The notes under the pieces were generated by a model. That model was given only the letters and a program-made list of their open reading frames with translations. It did no database searches and was not told the DNA's origin. DNA of 64,000 bases from positions 13,968,001 through 14,032,000 of the forward strand of contig JANVAS020000231.1 in the NCBI GenBank assembly GCA_027563935.2. The letters run 5' to 3'. A program made the translations under genes and the position numbers. This stretch comes from Costus lasius (Eukaryota > Streptophyta > Magnoliopsida > Zingiberales > Costaceae). Shown one piece after another: positions 11,111-23,800 of this stretch (positions are counted from its first letter, which is position 1; the number at the start of each line of letters is the position of its first letter).

Positions 11111-11487
11111 TTTCTACAGAAAGTTCCTCGGGGCACCCAGTGACGAAAACCTCGCCTCGAGAGTCCTGCAAACAACTTCCTGAAGATTCACATGCACAAG
11201 TCAGATTTTCTACAGAAAGTTCCTCGGGGTACTCAGCAACGAAAACCTCGCCCCGAGAGTCCCGCAGACAACTACGTGAAGGTTCCCAGGCACAACTCAG
11301 GTTTTCCATAGAAAGTTTCTCGGGGTACCCAGCAACGAAAACCTCGCCCCGTGGGTCCTACGGAGAACCACCCGACTCAGCGGTGGCTTCACATGCGCAA
11401 GTTAAATTTTTCACAGAATGTTCCTCGGGGTACCCAGTGACGAAAGCCTCGTCCCGTGAATCCTGCGGACAACTGCCCGAAGAAGTT
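11111..11487 (+). repeat. four tandem repeats, 96-bp unit
   Basis: Copies start near 11111, 11207, 11303 and 11408, each opening TTTCTACAGAAAGTTCCTCGG or a variant. The first two are 96 bp, the third about 105 bp, the fourth incomplete. All stay in one frame with 32-35 residue units (FSTESSSG..TKTSPRES). Confidence 0.85.
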
Positions 11488-12003
11488 GCCGAACTACCCC
11501 GACGACCCCATTTCGACGTGCACAACCCACCCTACCATATTGCTCCAACTCATGAAGACTCAAAGGAGCCCAACAAGGTGGTTATTCGGCGATCCCAATG
11601 CCCATCTCACCCACCGGACCGCTTCGTGGGTGTTATTAGCCCACTTTCCGTCCACACCGTGGTAACCCGGCCCAAGGACGCCACGGGCCAACCCCTTGAG
11701 AGCCCAACTCCAGATGGGCCACACAACCACATTAGCAACACGGCCCAAGAGAAGGCCACGACGATAGTTATGCAGCCCAGTACTTCAAAATTTTGCTGCT
11801 TTGTTGCGATGTGCTCCGAGCGCTTCTAACCATCGTCGCAACCACCTCGTACACTGAAGAACCAAAGGACCTGCGCCCCTGCAGGAGTAGATGGTAGTTG
11901 GTAGGATTTTATTCTATTTTGTCTTTTTGTGGCAGCTTGACCACTTTTTGGTTGTTAGTTGTTGAGATGCTGCCCTTTTTGTCTTGTTTACCCCTCCTTA
12001 TCT

Positions 12004-12011
12004 TATAAAAG
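12004..12011 (+). promoter_or_regulatory. TATA box in the unclassified LTR-like block
   Basis: TATAAAAG followed by GAGTGGGG and a pyrimidine-rich start region; typical of a plant LTR core promoter. Confidence 0.55.
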
Positions 12012-12649
12012 AGTGGGGCTGGCCAGCATTCTCCCTTAGTTCTCTTTGAGTGTGAGAGTACTCTTGGTGAGCTGAGAGCCTCCAGCATTGTAGAAGTCGA
12101 AGAGGTGCTTCGCCTTCAGAGTTTTCGGGTCGAGGCTGGTGCCTCGATTCCACGTTGTTCCGTTTCCAGCTTTTCAAAGAAGTAAATCCCATCCTTCGTG
12201 GTGGGTCAGGTTCACCTGTTTATTCACTTCGTTGCGTTCGTTTATTTCCGTTGTGGTTTCTCTTTCTCCACGTGTATCCGTACGCTAGAGACGTGGACGT
12301 TTCGTGTTGTTCTTTGGTGTATTTCAAGCGCATAGGCGTGCGAGCTGTGCGCTGTGAACCCGCTGGTTCCCCATTGCGACGTGCTGAGCTTAAAATCTGT
12401 TGCGTGAGTGCGCAAAATTGCTACGAGGTTAGTGAGTCACATTCTATAGTTTAGTGCCGTTGTGTTCTTTTCGCATTTGTGTTGCCCAGATCAAACTCTA
12501 CGCTGGTTTCTTCGCGTTTCATCGTGTTTTCCTACATTTCCGAAGTGCTTTTCACTTCCCTCGTCTAAAGACCCTCTCCCGTTTTCGCGTGCATTGTGTA
12601 ATCCCTTAGAGTATGGCTTTAAGGACCAGCCCTCCTACAGTAGCTCCAT

Positions 12650-13474
12650 CACCATGCTAGATTAAACACTTTTTGGGACATGGGGTGTAATCCCTTTAAT
12701 TTTATAATGACTAGATGATCCTTAATTTGTCAGGATACTTTTATTATGATAATTCTACTCAATTGATGATCGTTTTTAATTCTTTCTAGTTTCATATTGT
12801 CAACATGTATTGGAGTTTTTGTGATATGGACTGAAAAGTGACTTACAAAACTTGGAACCCTAAAATTGAGATTTAGGAACTCATTGTAAGAAATTAGGTT
12901 TTTTCTTATTTCTAAATCTTAGAAGTTTATTCACTTGTTGATAATCTTATCTAGGAAGAATTAATGAATTAAACATGAAGATATCATAAGAAATTAGGTA
13001 TTGGATCGTTGGAAACCCTTAAATAGAACCTGTGAAACTGAAGTATGAAAGTATTTAGTTTTCACTTGAGATGATTGACATAGAGATTGTATGCATGAAA
13101 GTGATCGTAAATCTCCTTGTCAATGATTTACTAATCTTTAGCATTGAATTAATCCTATGCGAAAGTGAGGATTGATTCTTTGTAAATTGTCTGCGCGAAA
13201 GCGAGATAATTTCTTTATAAAGTAAATTATATCTTTATCATAATAAGATCGAATTGACGAGCACTTATTTCAACTAGTCATTGAAATTAAGGTCGATGAA
13301 ACCCTAGTCCTAGCTTTTCTCTCTGACTTCTTGTGTACTTTCTGATCGTTTACTTGCATCATAATCGATTGCTTTACTGGTGAAAAATCAATTATTCGGT
13401 ACTTAACAAATGAGATCTCTGTGGTTTGATATCTTTTTATTACTTCGAGTATCCATGCACTTGCGGACACAACA
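12650..13474 (+). repeat. LTR F: 3' part of an Athila-like LTR
   Basis: From ACTTTTTGGGACATGGGG onward it follows the downstream half of LTR B: TGAAAAGTGACTT, repeated GCGAAAGTGA motifs, then TTACTTCGAGTATCCATGCACTTGCGGACACAACA. It ends at 13474 and is followed at once by RT coding sequence with no primer site. The upstream half of the LTR is missing or lies beyond the unclassified block. Confidence 0.75.
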
Positions 13475-15378
13475 CTACCCCATCTCTGATAGCCAGTGGG
13501 TGAGCCCGATGTATGTTGTGTTGAAGAAAGGAGGGATTACCGTGATGAAAAATGAAAACAACACTCTTACCCCAACAAGAACGGTAATAGGGTGGCGGAT
13601 GTGCATTGACTATCGGCAGTTGAATGCCGTCACCCGAAAAGATCACTTTCCCCTTCCTTTCATTGACAAGATGTTAGAATGCTTAGCATGTAATTCATTT
13701 TTTTGTTATCTTGATGGATATTATAGTTTTTTTTAGATTCCCATTCATCCAGAAGATAAAGAGAAGATGACGTTCACATGTTCGTATGACACCTTTGCTT
13801 ATCGCTGCATGCCGTTTGGGTTGTGCAATGCGCCTACTACTTTCTAGCGCTGCATGATGACTATTTTTTCTGACCTTATTGAGAATATTATGGATGTGTT
13901 TATGGAGGATTTTTCTGTTTATGGTTCTGATTTTGATATTTGTCTATCTAATTTATCATGAGTGTTACAACACTGTGAAGAATTTAATTTGGTTTGAAAT
14001 TAGGATAGGTGTCACTTTATGGTTAACGACGGTATTATTTTGGGGCACTTGATTTCAAATTGTGGTATTGAAGTAGATAGGGCAAAGGTGGAGGTGAATG
14101 AGAAATTGCCACCACCATCTTTTGTTAAAGGAATTAGGAATTTTCTTGGTCATGCTGGTTTTTACAGATGCTTTGTTAAAGATTTTTTGAAAATTGCTAG
14201 ACCTCTTACCATGTTACATGGTAAAGATGTTCCTTTTGTTTTTGGCCAAGAATGTATGACTGCTTTTTAGAAGCTTAAGAAAGCTCTTACCACAACACCA
14301 ATAATTCAAATGCTTAACTGGTCACTTCCTTTTGAGCGGATGTGCGATGCCAGTGACTATGCTATCAGTGCTGTTCTTGGGCACGCTAGGAGAAAAGGTT
14401 GCATGCTATATACTATGCGAGCCGTACATTGGACGACGCACAGATCAATTATGCAATAACAGAGAAGGAGATTTTAGCAATTGTTTTTGTGTTCAATAAA
14501 TTTAGATCTTATCTTATTGACTCTAAAGTAATTGTTTACATAGATCATGCAACTATCAGGTATCATATGACTAAGAAGGACTCAAAACCAAGGTTGATCA
14601 GATGGATCCTTCTACTGCAAGAGTTTGACTTGGAGATCAAGGATAACAAGGGTGCAATAAACTTTGTTGCTGATCATCTATCGCACCTTGTTCAGGAAGA
14701 TGGAGTGCAGAAAGTAGCCAAGCATGAGATTCATCTATCACTACTTTGTTGCTGATCATCTATCGCACCTTTTTCCTAACGAGCATCTCTTTGCTAAGGG
14801 TTGATGCTCCGTGGTATGATGACTTCGTAAATTATTTGGTGTCTGATATTTTACCTACTGACTCGAATTATCAGGATAGAAAGAGATTTTTGTTAGAAGT
14901 AAAGCATTATTTCTGGGAGGATCCTTTTCTAATTAAGAGATGTGTAGATGCAATATACAGGAGATGTCTGCCAGAGGAAGAGGTTAAGGATGTACTCTTT
15001 CATTGCCATGGTTATGCTTATGGGGGACATGCCAGTTCGTCCAAGACCACTTTCAAAGTGCTCCAATCAAGTTTCTTCTAGCTGACTCTTTTTAAAGATG
15101 CTTGGAATTTTGTTCTTTCCTATGAGGAATGCCAGCGGACGAGAAACATATCTAGAAGAGATGAGATGCCACTAAGTAATATTTTGAAAATTGAGATATT
15201 CGATGTATGGGGAATTGATTACATGAGTCCCTTCCCAGCCTCGTGTGGTAATAAATATATTCTTGTAGTAGTTGATTACGTGTCAAAGTGGGTTGAAGCT
15301 GTAGCGGCACCAACCAACAATTACCATGTAGTTATCAAACTGTTCAGAAGGATAATATTTTTGAGGTTTGGAGTTCCG
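13475..15378 (+). pseudogene. Athila-like pol: RT, RNase H and start of integrase, decayed
   Basis: Plus-strand pieces in order. RT begins YPISDSQWVSP, with MCIDYRQLNAVTRKDHFPLPF, the FCYLDGYYSFF region, and the catalytic box as VFMEDFSVYG near 13900 (VFMDDFSVYG in H, so one Asp is lost). Next is the connection GFYRCFVKDF, RNase [20 protein letters not shown] and VADHLSHL (14399-14755), the integrase zinc region with HYFWEDPFLIKRC (14800-15080), and the integrase core start [10 protein letters not shown] with YVSKWVEA (15166-15370). Several in-frame stops and frameshifts are present. The frame breaks at 15378 just after FLRFGVP. No product is expected. Confidence 0.88.
14661..14771 (+). repeat. 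29-bp direct repeat inside pol
   Basis: The run coding for VADHLSHL occurs at 14661-14689 and again at 14743-14771, 82 bp apart. Homologues have it once, so this is a local duplication that breaks the frame. Confidence 0.8.
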
Positions 15379-15449
15379 TTGTATCCCAACAAGTTGGTAG
15401 ACAAACTTGTCCTTGGCGGCGCAGCCAAAAACTTTTTATCCCCTAAACT
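15379..15449 (-). other. sequence outside LTR G with a primer-site-like motif
   Basis: Read on the minus strand, the DNA after the 3' end of LTR G is AGTTTAGGGGATAAAA, then AGTTTTTGGCTGCGCCGCC. The second part looks like the usual AGTTTTT spacer plus a decayed tRNA-Asp primer site. A primer site should follow a 5' LTR, but LTR G has 3'-type sequence on its other side. Confidence 0.4.
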
Positions 15450-17355
15450 TGTTGTGTCCGCAAGTGCACGGATACTCGAAGTAATAAAAAAATATCGAAC
15501 CCACAAAGACCTCGTTTGTTAAGTACCGAATAATCGATTTCTTACTATCTAGGCAATCAAATTTATGTGAGGAAACTATCGAAAGTACACGAAAATATCA
15601 GAGAGAGAAAACTGGGACTAGGGTTTCATCTACTTTAATTTCTACGACTAGATGCAAATAGATGTTTGTCAGTCTAATTTTATCATGATAAAGATATAAT
15701 TTGCTTCATAAAAGGATCATCTCACTTTCATGCAGACAATCATGCAGGGACCAATCATCGCTTTCGCGCAGGATCTATCCCAAGCTGAAAATAAGTAAAT
15801 TATCAATCAAAGAACTCAAGGATCACTTTCGTGCATCCGAATTCTAAGTTGATTGTCTCAAGTGGAAACTCAAGGATCACTTTCATGCATCCTAGTCTCA
15901 ACACAAGTTCTACCTATGGTTCTCCAACGTTCCAATCCTTGCTTTCGCATAAGATCGCCACGTTTGACAACTGGACTCAATCCTAGATTCATATTATCAT
16001 CATGACAATTATTCTACTAAAATCATAAGATAAGGACTCATTTAATTTCTTACAGAAAGTACCTAACATATAATTCTAGGGTTCCAAGTTCTCAAGCAAA
16101 TCACCTTTCGGTCCTTATTGCAAGAACTCTAAAGTATGATAAATAACATGAATCTATGGAGAATCATAGAGCAATTATCACATAAGTAGGATTATCATGC
16201 TAAAATTATACTCGACGAAGTAATGGAAAAATCATCTAGTCATTAAGAAATAAAAAGGAATTACTCCCCCATGTCCCAAAGAAAGGTTTAAGCTAACATG
16301 ATGAAAGAATTACAACAAAACATGTTTTAGAATGATTAGAAACCATAAGGGAGGAGTGAAAGTTACAAAATAGGGCTGTAATCTAAATTACAACCCGTAA
16401 TTTGCCTGGAAATCGTGATGAACGGTGCCACGATCATGTTTTCATTGATTTCTCCCTTGATCGGTCTCCTTTCGCTCTGAAACTTTTGTGGTGTGTTATT
16501 CCTCCTCAGGTGAAGCTTCCTTTCAAAAATCATGACCGGAGATGATCTGTGCGATGAACCCTAGCGCGGCGGCGATTCTCTCAAATTCTCCCTCAATCGT
16601 GAATCAAAATTGTTCCTTTCGCTTCGCCCATCTTCCCCTCATTATCCTCAGTCTTTCCCTTTTTCTGGATCTTCAATTCGTGCCCTAAATCTCGAGAAAT
16701 CATCTTTTTAAGATTTCGGTGGAAAAATCGGGAATCTGGGTGCCAAATTACGGTACAGTGGCAAACATTACGGCAGTGCCGTAATGGCTGCAGAAGTTCT
16801 GTAAAGATTTCATTTGAAATTACGGCACCGTGAAAAACGTCACGACACTGCCGTAATTGCTTCTGAAGTTCTGTAAACAATCGGCTTGAAATTACGACAC
16901 CGTAATGATTTTACTCCAAATTACGGTAGTGCCGTATTTCATTCGATTGACTCTGAAGTTTCTGTGTGAATCTGTCTGGAATTACGGCACCGTGGGAAAT
17001 ATTATGGCAGTGCCGTAATTTGTCTAAAGTCTCTAACTAAATTTTGCTGAAATTACGGTACCGTGCAAGTTTTGCCCAAAATTACGGTAGTACCGTAATT
17101 TGCCTGGGAAGCTTATTTTGACTCGAAATTTGGTGTGTAAACTCCATCGAATGATTAGAACTCATTCATGCCTTGAAGTTGCTCGAAAACCGGTGATAGT
17201 GATGCCTTTTTGCCTAAAATTGATCAAAAACCAAGAAAGGTGTAGACTCCGAAGTATTTGGCAAATAAGGTATAAAAATAAAGCAAAAGAGCAATAATAT
17301 GACTCAAAAGATTAGCGAATAAGTATGAAAAATGCTATGAAATTTAGAGTCATTA
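15450..17355 (-). repeat. LTR G: 3' LTR of Athila-like element H
   Basis: About 1906 bp. On the plus strand it opens TGTTGTGTCCGCAAGTGCACGG and ends GTCATTA (expected GTCATCA). It is followed by ACATAAGGCTCAAAC and TTTGCTTGTCCTCAAGCAAA, as at the 3' LTR of element D. It carries reversed GCACGAAAGTGA-type motifs (about 15720-15970) and a TTACGGCA palindrome array (about 16747-17100). It is clearly diverged from LTRs D/D', so it belongs to H and not to D. Confidence 0.83.
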
Positions 17356-18238
17356 AACACATAAGGCTCAAACTTTGCTTGTCCTCAAGCAAAAAATAAA
17401 AGGAATTGATCAAAAGGAAAGACTTTCTCATGACGAATAAGGCTCAAACTTTGCTTGTCCTCTAATTTGATTACCACCTTTTTTTGATGACGAAGTTAAA
17501 GTACATTGATCACATAATCAATGTAATAGAACTCATATCTTTTTAGTAGAAAGAATTTTTCAAAGATTGCGGAGTTTATGTGGATCGATTCCTCTCATGA
17601 CATGCACCCACATAGATACATGCCTTTTCTCTTTATTACTTCAACCCATGTCCTTTGGTACCACTATAAGTTTTATACAGTGCCAAGTAGAGGAGTCCTC
17701 ACTTTATTTGGATCAAGGAACCTTTCTTCCCAACAAATAGCAAATAGTATGAATATCAACCAAATCAATCTATCAATATCGATCCAAGCATTATACTCAT
17801 ATGCTAATTTTATTTAAAGAAATAACTTCACTTTAAAACCAAATTCATCAAACAACATGTTCACCCAAAATTTCATTTTTCAATCAACGAAAAATCCCAA
17901 TAGGTGGATATATATTAGAGAAATAAGTTCAAGACAATAAGTCTAATCCTAATCACAATTATGAGTATATGTGATCAAGAGAAATTTTGTTTTATTCATA
18001 TATTCATAATCAGAAATCAGTTGACCCAGGAAGTTTGGAAAATGAAATATTTATCGGATGGGGGAGATGAAATCCATAAAGATGAAGAAAAAGGAATACT
18101 CACAAAGCCTTGCTTATCAGCATTTGATCCAAGATTAAATTTTTTTCTTTTTTTTCTATAGAAAGAGAAGAAAATTTGGTTTTAAAGGTAAAAAAAAATA
18201 AAAGTATAGAAAGGTAAATGAGAATGAACTGAAGAAAG
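17356..18238 (-). other. 3' noncoding region of element H
   Basis: AT-rich DNA between integrase and LTR G. It shares GTACCACTA..AGTGCCAAGTAGAGGAGTC with the 3' regions of elements A and D. No env-like frame is visible, so H has lost it or never had it. Confidence 0.65.
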
Positions 18239-18267
18239 AGTGCTTGAGTTGCCTCCTAAGAAGCACT
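18239..18267 (-). other. conserved hairpin after integrase
   Basis: AGTGCTTGAGTTGCCTCCTAAGAAGCACT: the outer AGTGCTT and AAGCACT arms pair, with a loop holding GTTGCCTCC. The same element occurs at 48257-48285 in D with AAGAAGCACT preserved. It lies 14 bases past the integrase stop. Confidence 0.6.
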
Positions 18268-18280
18268 AATTTAGAGGTCA

Positions 18281-19141
18281 TTAGCTTGACCGTTCTGCAC
18301 TCTGATTGGATCGTGGTTCATCAAGGTAAAGTTTTTCTTTTTCTTCAATCTGCTCTTCTTGATAATAATGTTTCAATCTTTGACCATTAACTTTAAACTC
18401 TCCTGTTTCTTCGCTCCATATGTCCACAGCTCCGTAGGGATAAGCCTTCTTCACCTGAAATGGTCCAGACCAGCGGGACTTAAGTTTACCAGGAAAGAGT
18501 CTCAATCTAGAATTAAATAAAAGAACAAAGTCACTTAGTTGGAATTATCTTCTAAAAATATGCCGATCGTGCCATCTTTTAGTCCTTTCCTTGTAAATTC
18601 TTGCATTTTCATCTGCGGAGAGCCTAATCTCGTCTAGTTCGTTCAATTGTAACCTTCGTTTTTCACCCTTGTTCTTTAAGTCAAAGTTTAGTGATTTGAT
18701 TGCCCAGAACGTTCTATGCTCAAGCTCTACAGGTAGATGACATGATTTTCCATAAACCAACTGAAAAGGGGACATACCTATTGGTGTTTTAAAAGTAGTC
18801 CGGTAGGCCCACAGTGCATCATCAAGTTTGAATGCCCAATCTTTTCGGTGCGTGACACTGTCTTTTCCAAAATTCCTTTGATTTCTCTATTTGATATCTC
18901 AACTTGTCCACTCATTTGGGGGTGATAAGGTGTTGCAACTCTATGATTTACCCCATATTTCCTAAGCAAGGTTGATAACTTGTGTTCAATGAAATATGAG
19001 CCCCCATCACTGATCACTACTCGTGGTGTCCCATACCGTGGAAAGATAATCTTTTTGAACAGTTTAACAACAACTCTTGAATCGTTAGTAGGGAAGCAAG
19101 GGCCTCAACCCATTTTGAAACATAATCAACTGCCACAAGAA
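18281..19141 (-). pseudogene. Integrase C-terminal two thirds of element H
   Basis: Continues, on the minus strand, the integrase broken by Copia-2 at 28298. Core residues include VISDGGSYF (second catalytic Asp), [18 protein letters not shown] (catalytic Glu), [16 protein letters not shown], and the C-terminal [11 protein letters not shown] and [15 protein letters not shown] frameshift near 18776 and a stop near 18545 interrupt it; the final frame ends at 18281. The AAGAA at 19137-19141 is one half of the Copia-2 target duplication. This is standard Athila integrase order. Confidence 0.87.
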
Positions 19142-20820
19142 TGTAGGAACCCCTAATAAGGGGGGGGGGGAAACCCTATACATGCGCACTCTAGCATGCA
19201 ATGCGGAAAAAGGGCTTCTAAAGATCGCATATGAACTATATAATCAACTTAAACCAACTTAAGATCATGATATGATCTTACCATTGCCATGGATGGAAGG
19301 CGGCTTGGAAGAAGAAAACAAGGTTGATCTCCTCCAAAAGGTGCGCACACAAGAAGACAAAGACTACTCCCTTCTCAACTTTGTGCTAGCAAAAGCTTCA
19401 AGGGGTCTTATCGCATGAAGGAGATGATGAACTCTTGGCCGATCTTTCTTCTCGTCACTTTCACCACACAAGAAAGTGTGTGTCGTCGAGAGCAAGATGA
19501 TGGAGAGGAGCGTTAGCCAAACTTGTGATCGAATGTGGAGACATTCATCACAATTGTCAAACCGAAATGCCATAAATGGCAAGTCATCAAAGCTTGCGTT
19601 ATGCGTTCACATGAAGTGAACCAAACGCATAGCTCTCCTCTCAAATGAACCAAGCGCTCACATGTGAGCCGGTTCAATTCAATTGGTCCAATGACCAAAC
19701 CAAATCAGCCCAATAATCGGTTCAGACCAAATTAAACCCTAAGGTTCAAAATCTGACCGTTCATCCTTTTAATGCTCTTGATCTCTTCGATCTAGCATCC
19801 ACACTCTCGATCTAAGCTTACCGATCTCAAGCCCTAATCAATCAAACATGATCAGACTGGATCTCACTTACAATCAGAGTTTAATCTCCTTTAAACTGAA
19901 CTCGAACAATTCAGTCCACACGATCTGACTTAAGTAGCCATATCATCAAATTGTGCGACCCTAAGGGTTTCCTTTAAATGTCGGTAACGATAACTTACGT
20001 TATCACGATCAGCGAGGGGTATCTAGCAACACATCACTGTCTCCCGATATAAAGGAAAGAGTCTTCCAAGACTCCACCCAACCACAGCATAAGTGTGAAT
20101 CAACTCACTAGGCATGCATGATTCCTTTGCCACTGGATGTTCTTATTGGACAAGCATGTCAAGCCTGTAACTCCAATACGATGAGCATGATTAGATCAGA
20201 TGCACATAGTCATCTGGGTATGGCCATACACTTCCTCAATCATCTCATATAGGGGGGCCCTTTAGAACATCACACTCCTTAAACAAGGAGACGGCAATCC
20301 TTTATCTATCACAAGTGCCCTAACCTGACTCAAGCTCACCATCCAAGATAGTCTATAATCATTATGTTTCAAATGATATTGAACTACCTCAAAACAATGA
20401 CAATCATCATTTAGAAACATAAGTGATCTCAAGTCAAAGGACATGTGCCACTTAGTGCTTACAAGGATCATTCACATTGTGACAAGCAATGGAATATCCG
20501 AGTAGGGTCTGTCCAGTACATCCAATGTACCCATGAGTCTACATCTTATTCCATGCTCGAAGCATCCTATAAGATTAGCACTCATATCAGTCTCAATCAT
20601 ATCAAGGCTGTCTCATGTTCACCAAGATATCTCGACTAAGGACATATAGCCTGTCAGCCTAGCTGAACAGCTTTGAGACATTATTCAGAAGTACACTTAT
20701 TACAGCAGACAAGGTAACAACCTGAATAATAACCATGCCTTTATAAACTTAAGAGTTTATTACATGATACTTATACAATCCCAAGGCCTCAAACATTAGC
20801 CTTAAGGGCATACCCCAACA
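19142..20820 (-). repeat. 3' LTR of Copia-2
   Basis: 1679 bp; on the plus strand TGTAGGAACCCC to ATACCCCAACA, so in element orientation TGTTGGGGTATGCCC to GGGGTTCCTACA. It includes an 11-G run near 19160. The same LTR family forms Copia-3 and the solo LTR at 56035. Confidence 0.95.
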
Positions 20821-20831
20821 ATCTCCCACTT
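20821..20831 (-). other. polypurine tract of Copia-2
   Basis: In element orientation AAGTGGGAGAT ends directly at the 3' LTR. Copia-1 has the same tract at 46191-46201. Confidence 0.85.
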
Positions 20832-20840
20832 GCACTTAAT

Positions 20841-23800
20841 CTAATGGTTGAGAAATCTCAAACCCATATTATTACAGTGCTTCTCATGCTTCTGCTGCGC
20901 CAGAGGCTTGGTAAGTGGGTCTGCCAGATTGTCATCTGTATGAACCTTGCATATTTTGATCTCGCCACGATCAATGATCTCCCGGATCAAGTGAAACCGT
21001 CTCTGTATGTGCTTGGACTTCTGGTGCGACCGCGGTTCCTTTGCTTGTGCAATTGCTCCAGTGTTATCACAGAAGATAACCAAAGGATCAGCACTCGAAG
21101 GAACGACACCAAGTTCTCTCACGAACTTACGAATCCACACTGCCTCCTTAGATGCTTCCGAGGCTGCAACATACTCGGCTTCTGTTGTGGAATCAGCAAC
21201 AGTTGACTGTTTGATGCTCTTCCACACCACTGCTCCACCATTCAAGCTAAAAACATAGCCTGATTGCGATCGGAAATCATCCTGGTCCGACTGGAACGAA
21301 GCGTCAGTATATCCCTCTATACTGAGTTCTTCCTGACCACCATATATCAAGAACATATCTTTGGTCCTCCGCAGATATTTTAAAATGTTCTTGACCGCAA
21401 TCCAGTGCGCCAATCCTGGATTACTTTGGAATCGACTGGTCACGCTTAACCCGTAAGCGACGTCTGGGCGAGTACACAACATCGCATACATAATGGACCC
21501 AATAGCCGAAGCATAAGGCGTATTGTCCATTTCATCTTTCTCAGTCTGTGTTTGTGGACACTGACTCTTCGAAAGATTCAGACCATGTCTGACTGGAAGA
21601 TATCCACGTTTAGAATTCTCTAAATGGAATCTCTCCAGGACCTTATCGATGTAAGTACTCTGGCACAGCCCGAGAAGCCTCTTAGATCTATCCCTGTAGA
21701 TCTTCACACCTAATACATAGGCTGCTTCTCCTAAATCTTTCATCTGGAAACATTTTCCTAACCATGCCTTAACAGCATGCAGTTCAGGAATATCGTTTCC
21801 AATGATTAAGATATCATCGACGTAGAGGATTAGGAATGTAATTACGCTCCCACTAAACCTCTTATATACACACGGGTCATTCTCGTTCTTGATGAAACCA
21901 AACTCAGAGATTGATTCATCAAAACGAATGTTCCAGCTTCTTGATGCTTGTTTCAGCCCATAAATGGACTTCTTTAACTTGCATATTTTATGACGATCTG
22001 ATGGATTAGTGAAACCTTCCGGTTGTGTCATATACACATCCTCGTCCAGATTTCCATTGAGGAAAGCTGTTTTCACATCCATCTGCCAGATCTCATAATC
22101 GTAATATGCTGCTATCGCGAAAAGAATCCGAATAGACTTAAACATGGCTACAGGTGAGAAAGTTTCATCATAATCTAACCCGTAGATTTGTTTGAAACCT
22201 TTCGCAACTAGCCTGCCCTTATAGGTAACCACGTTACCATCCATGTCAATCTTCTTCTTGAAGATCCATTTACAGCCTATAGGGATTACTCCCGGAGGCG
22301 GATCAACCAAATCCCAGACTTGGTTATCTGACATGGAGTCCATCTCGGCTCGCATAGCATCAAGCCATCTAGCTGACTCCGGTCCACGGACCGCATCCGC
22401 ATAAGTTAGGGGTTCATCATTTTCAATGATATAGACTCCGTCATAGCGCTCAGGCTGTCGACGGATCCTTCCCGATCTTCGCGGTTCCCGTGTTATTTGA
22501 GCCTCAGGTTGTTCAGTAACCTGTTCTACCGGCTCAGGCTCATCCAACTGTGCTTGACTACTTTGTCCTTCCTCTGGATTCTCATCCAGCTTTATTTCTC
22601 TCCCACTGGCCTCTTGCAGAAGAAATTCCTTCTCAAGAAATATGGCCGTCCGAGCAACAAACACCTTGTTCTCTTTGGGATCGTAGAAATAATAACCCTT
22701 CGTTTCCTTAGGGTAACCGACAAAGATGCATTTGTCAGATCTGCTCTCTAGTTTCCCAGAGGCGAGCTTTTTGACATAAGCCTCGCAACCCCAGATCCTG
22801 ATAAATGTCAAGCTAGGCTGTTTCCCATACCATAACTCATATGGCGTCTTTGAAACTGCCTTGGATGGCACTCGGTTTAGTACCTTTGCAGCTGTTTCCA
22901 GTGCAAAACCCCAAAAGGAATATGGAAGAGTAGCCTGACTCATCATAGAACGAACCATATCAAGTAACGTTCTATTTCTCCTCTCGGACACACCATTCCA
23001 CTGCGGTGTTCCTGGCGGAGTGAGCTGTGAGATAATCCCACACTCCTTCAGATAGTCAGTAAACGTATGACTCAGGTATTCTCCACCTCGATCAGAACGA
23101 AGTGCCTTGATATTTCGGCCTAACTGATTTTGTACTTCATTTTTGAACTCTTTGAACTTGTCAAAAGATTCACTTTTATGTCTCATTAAATAGACATATC
23201 CATACCTACTGAAATCATCAGTAAAGGTAATGAAGTACTGATAGCCACCTCTGGCATGTTTACTAAATGGCCCACACACATCACTGTGTATAAGGTCCAG
23301 TAAACCTGAAGTCCTTTGACCTTTGTGAAGAAAAGGTGACTTCGTCATTTTACCCATCAAACAAGCTTTGCATGTATCAATCTCCTCATAGGAGAAAGAT
23401 CCCAGCAGTCCATGATCATGCAACCGCTTAATGCGCTTCTCGTTTATATGGCCTAAACGACTATGCCATAACAAGGTGCTGTCATCAGCATACTTGGCTT
23501 TCTTATTATCAATGTTTTGTATAGAATTTTCCATGTCCAACATGTATAACCCATTGTTAATTGAACCAGTTGCATACACAATATTATCTAGAGATAAAAC
23601 ACACTTTGAAATCTTGCATTCAAAGGCAAATCCTTTCCTGACAAGAGCAGGAATAGAGATAATATTCTTTGTGATACTTGGTACAAAATAACAATTGTTT
23701 AATTCTAATACAATGCCAGATGGTAAAGTAATGAAATAGTCTCCTACAGCAACAGCAGCAACCCGTGCCCCGTTTCCAACTCGTAGGTCTACCTCATGCT

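Larger units (their letters stand above)
11049..12649 (+). repeat. LTR-like insertion with promoter and tandem repeats (unclassified)
   Basis: The element E homology to D ends near 11048, where TGATGTAGGAGCATAC starts GC-richer DNA. The block has four tandem repeats (11111-11487), a TATAAAAG box (12004) and a leader-like downstream part up to the start of LTR F homology near 12650. This is the layout of a solo LTR of another family. The left edge is supported by loss of homology plus TG; the right edge is uncertain and I found no target duplication. An open 283-codon frame (10978-11829) crosses the left edge and is built mainly from the repeats, so I do not call it a gene. Confidence 0.45.

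Noticed and set aside
10978..11829. 283-codon open frame as a host or viral gene
   Set aside because: It is made mostly of four tandem DNA repeats, crosses the inferred insertion edge near 11049, and has no recognisable domain.
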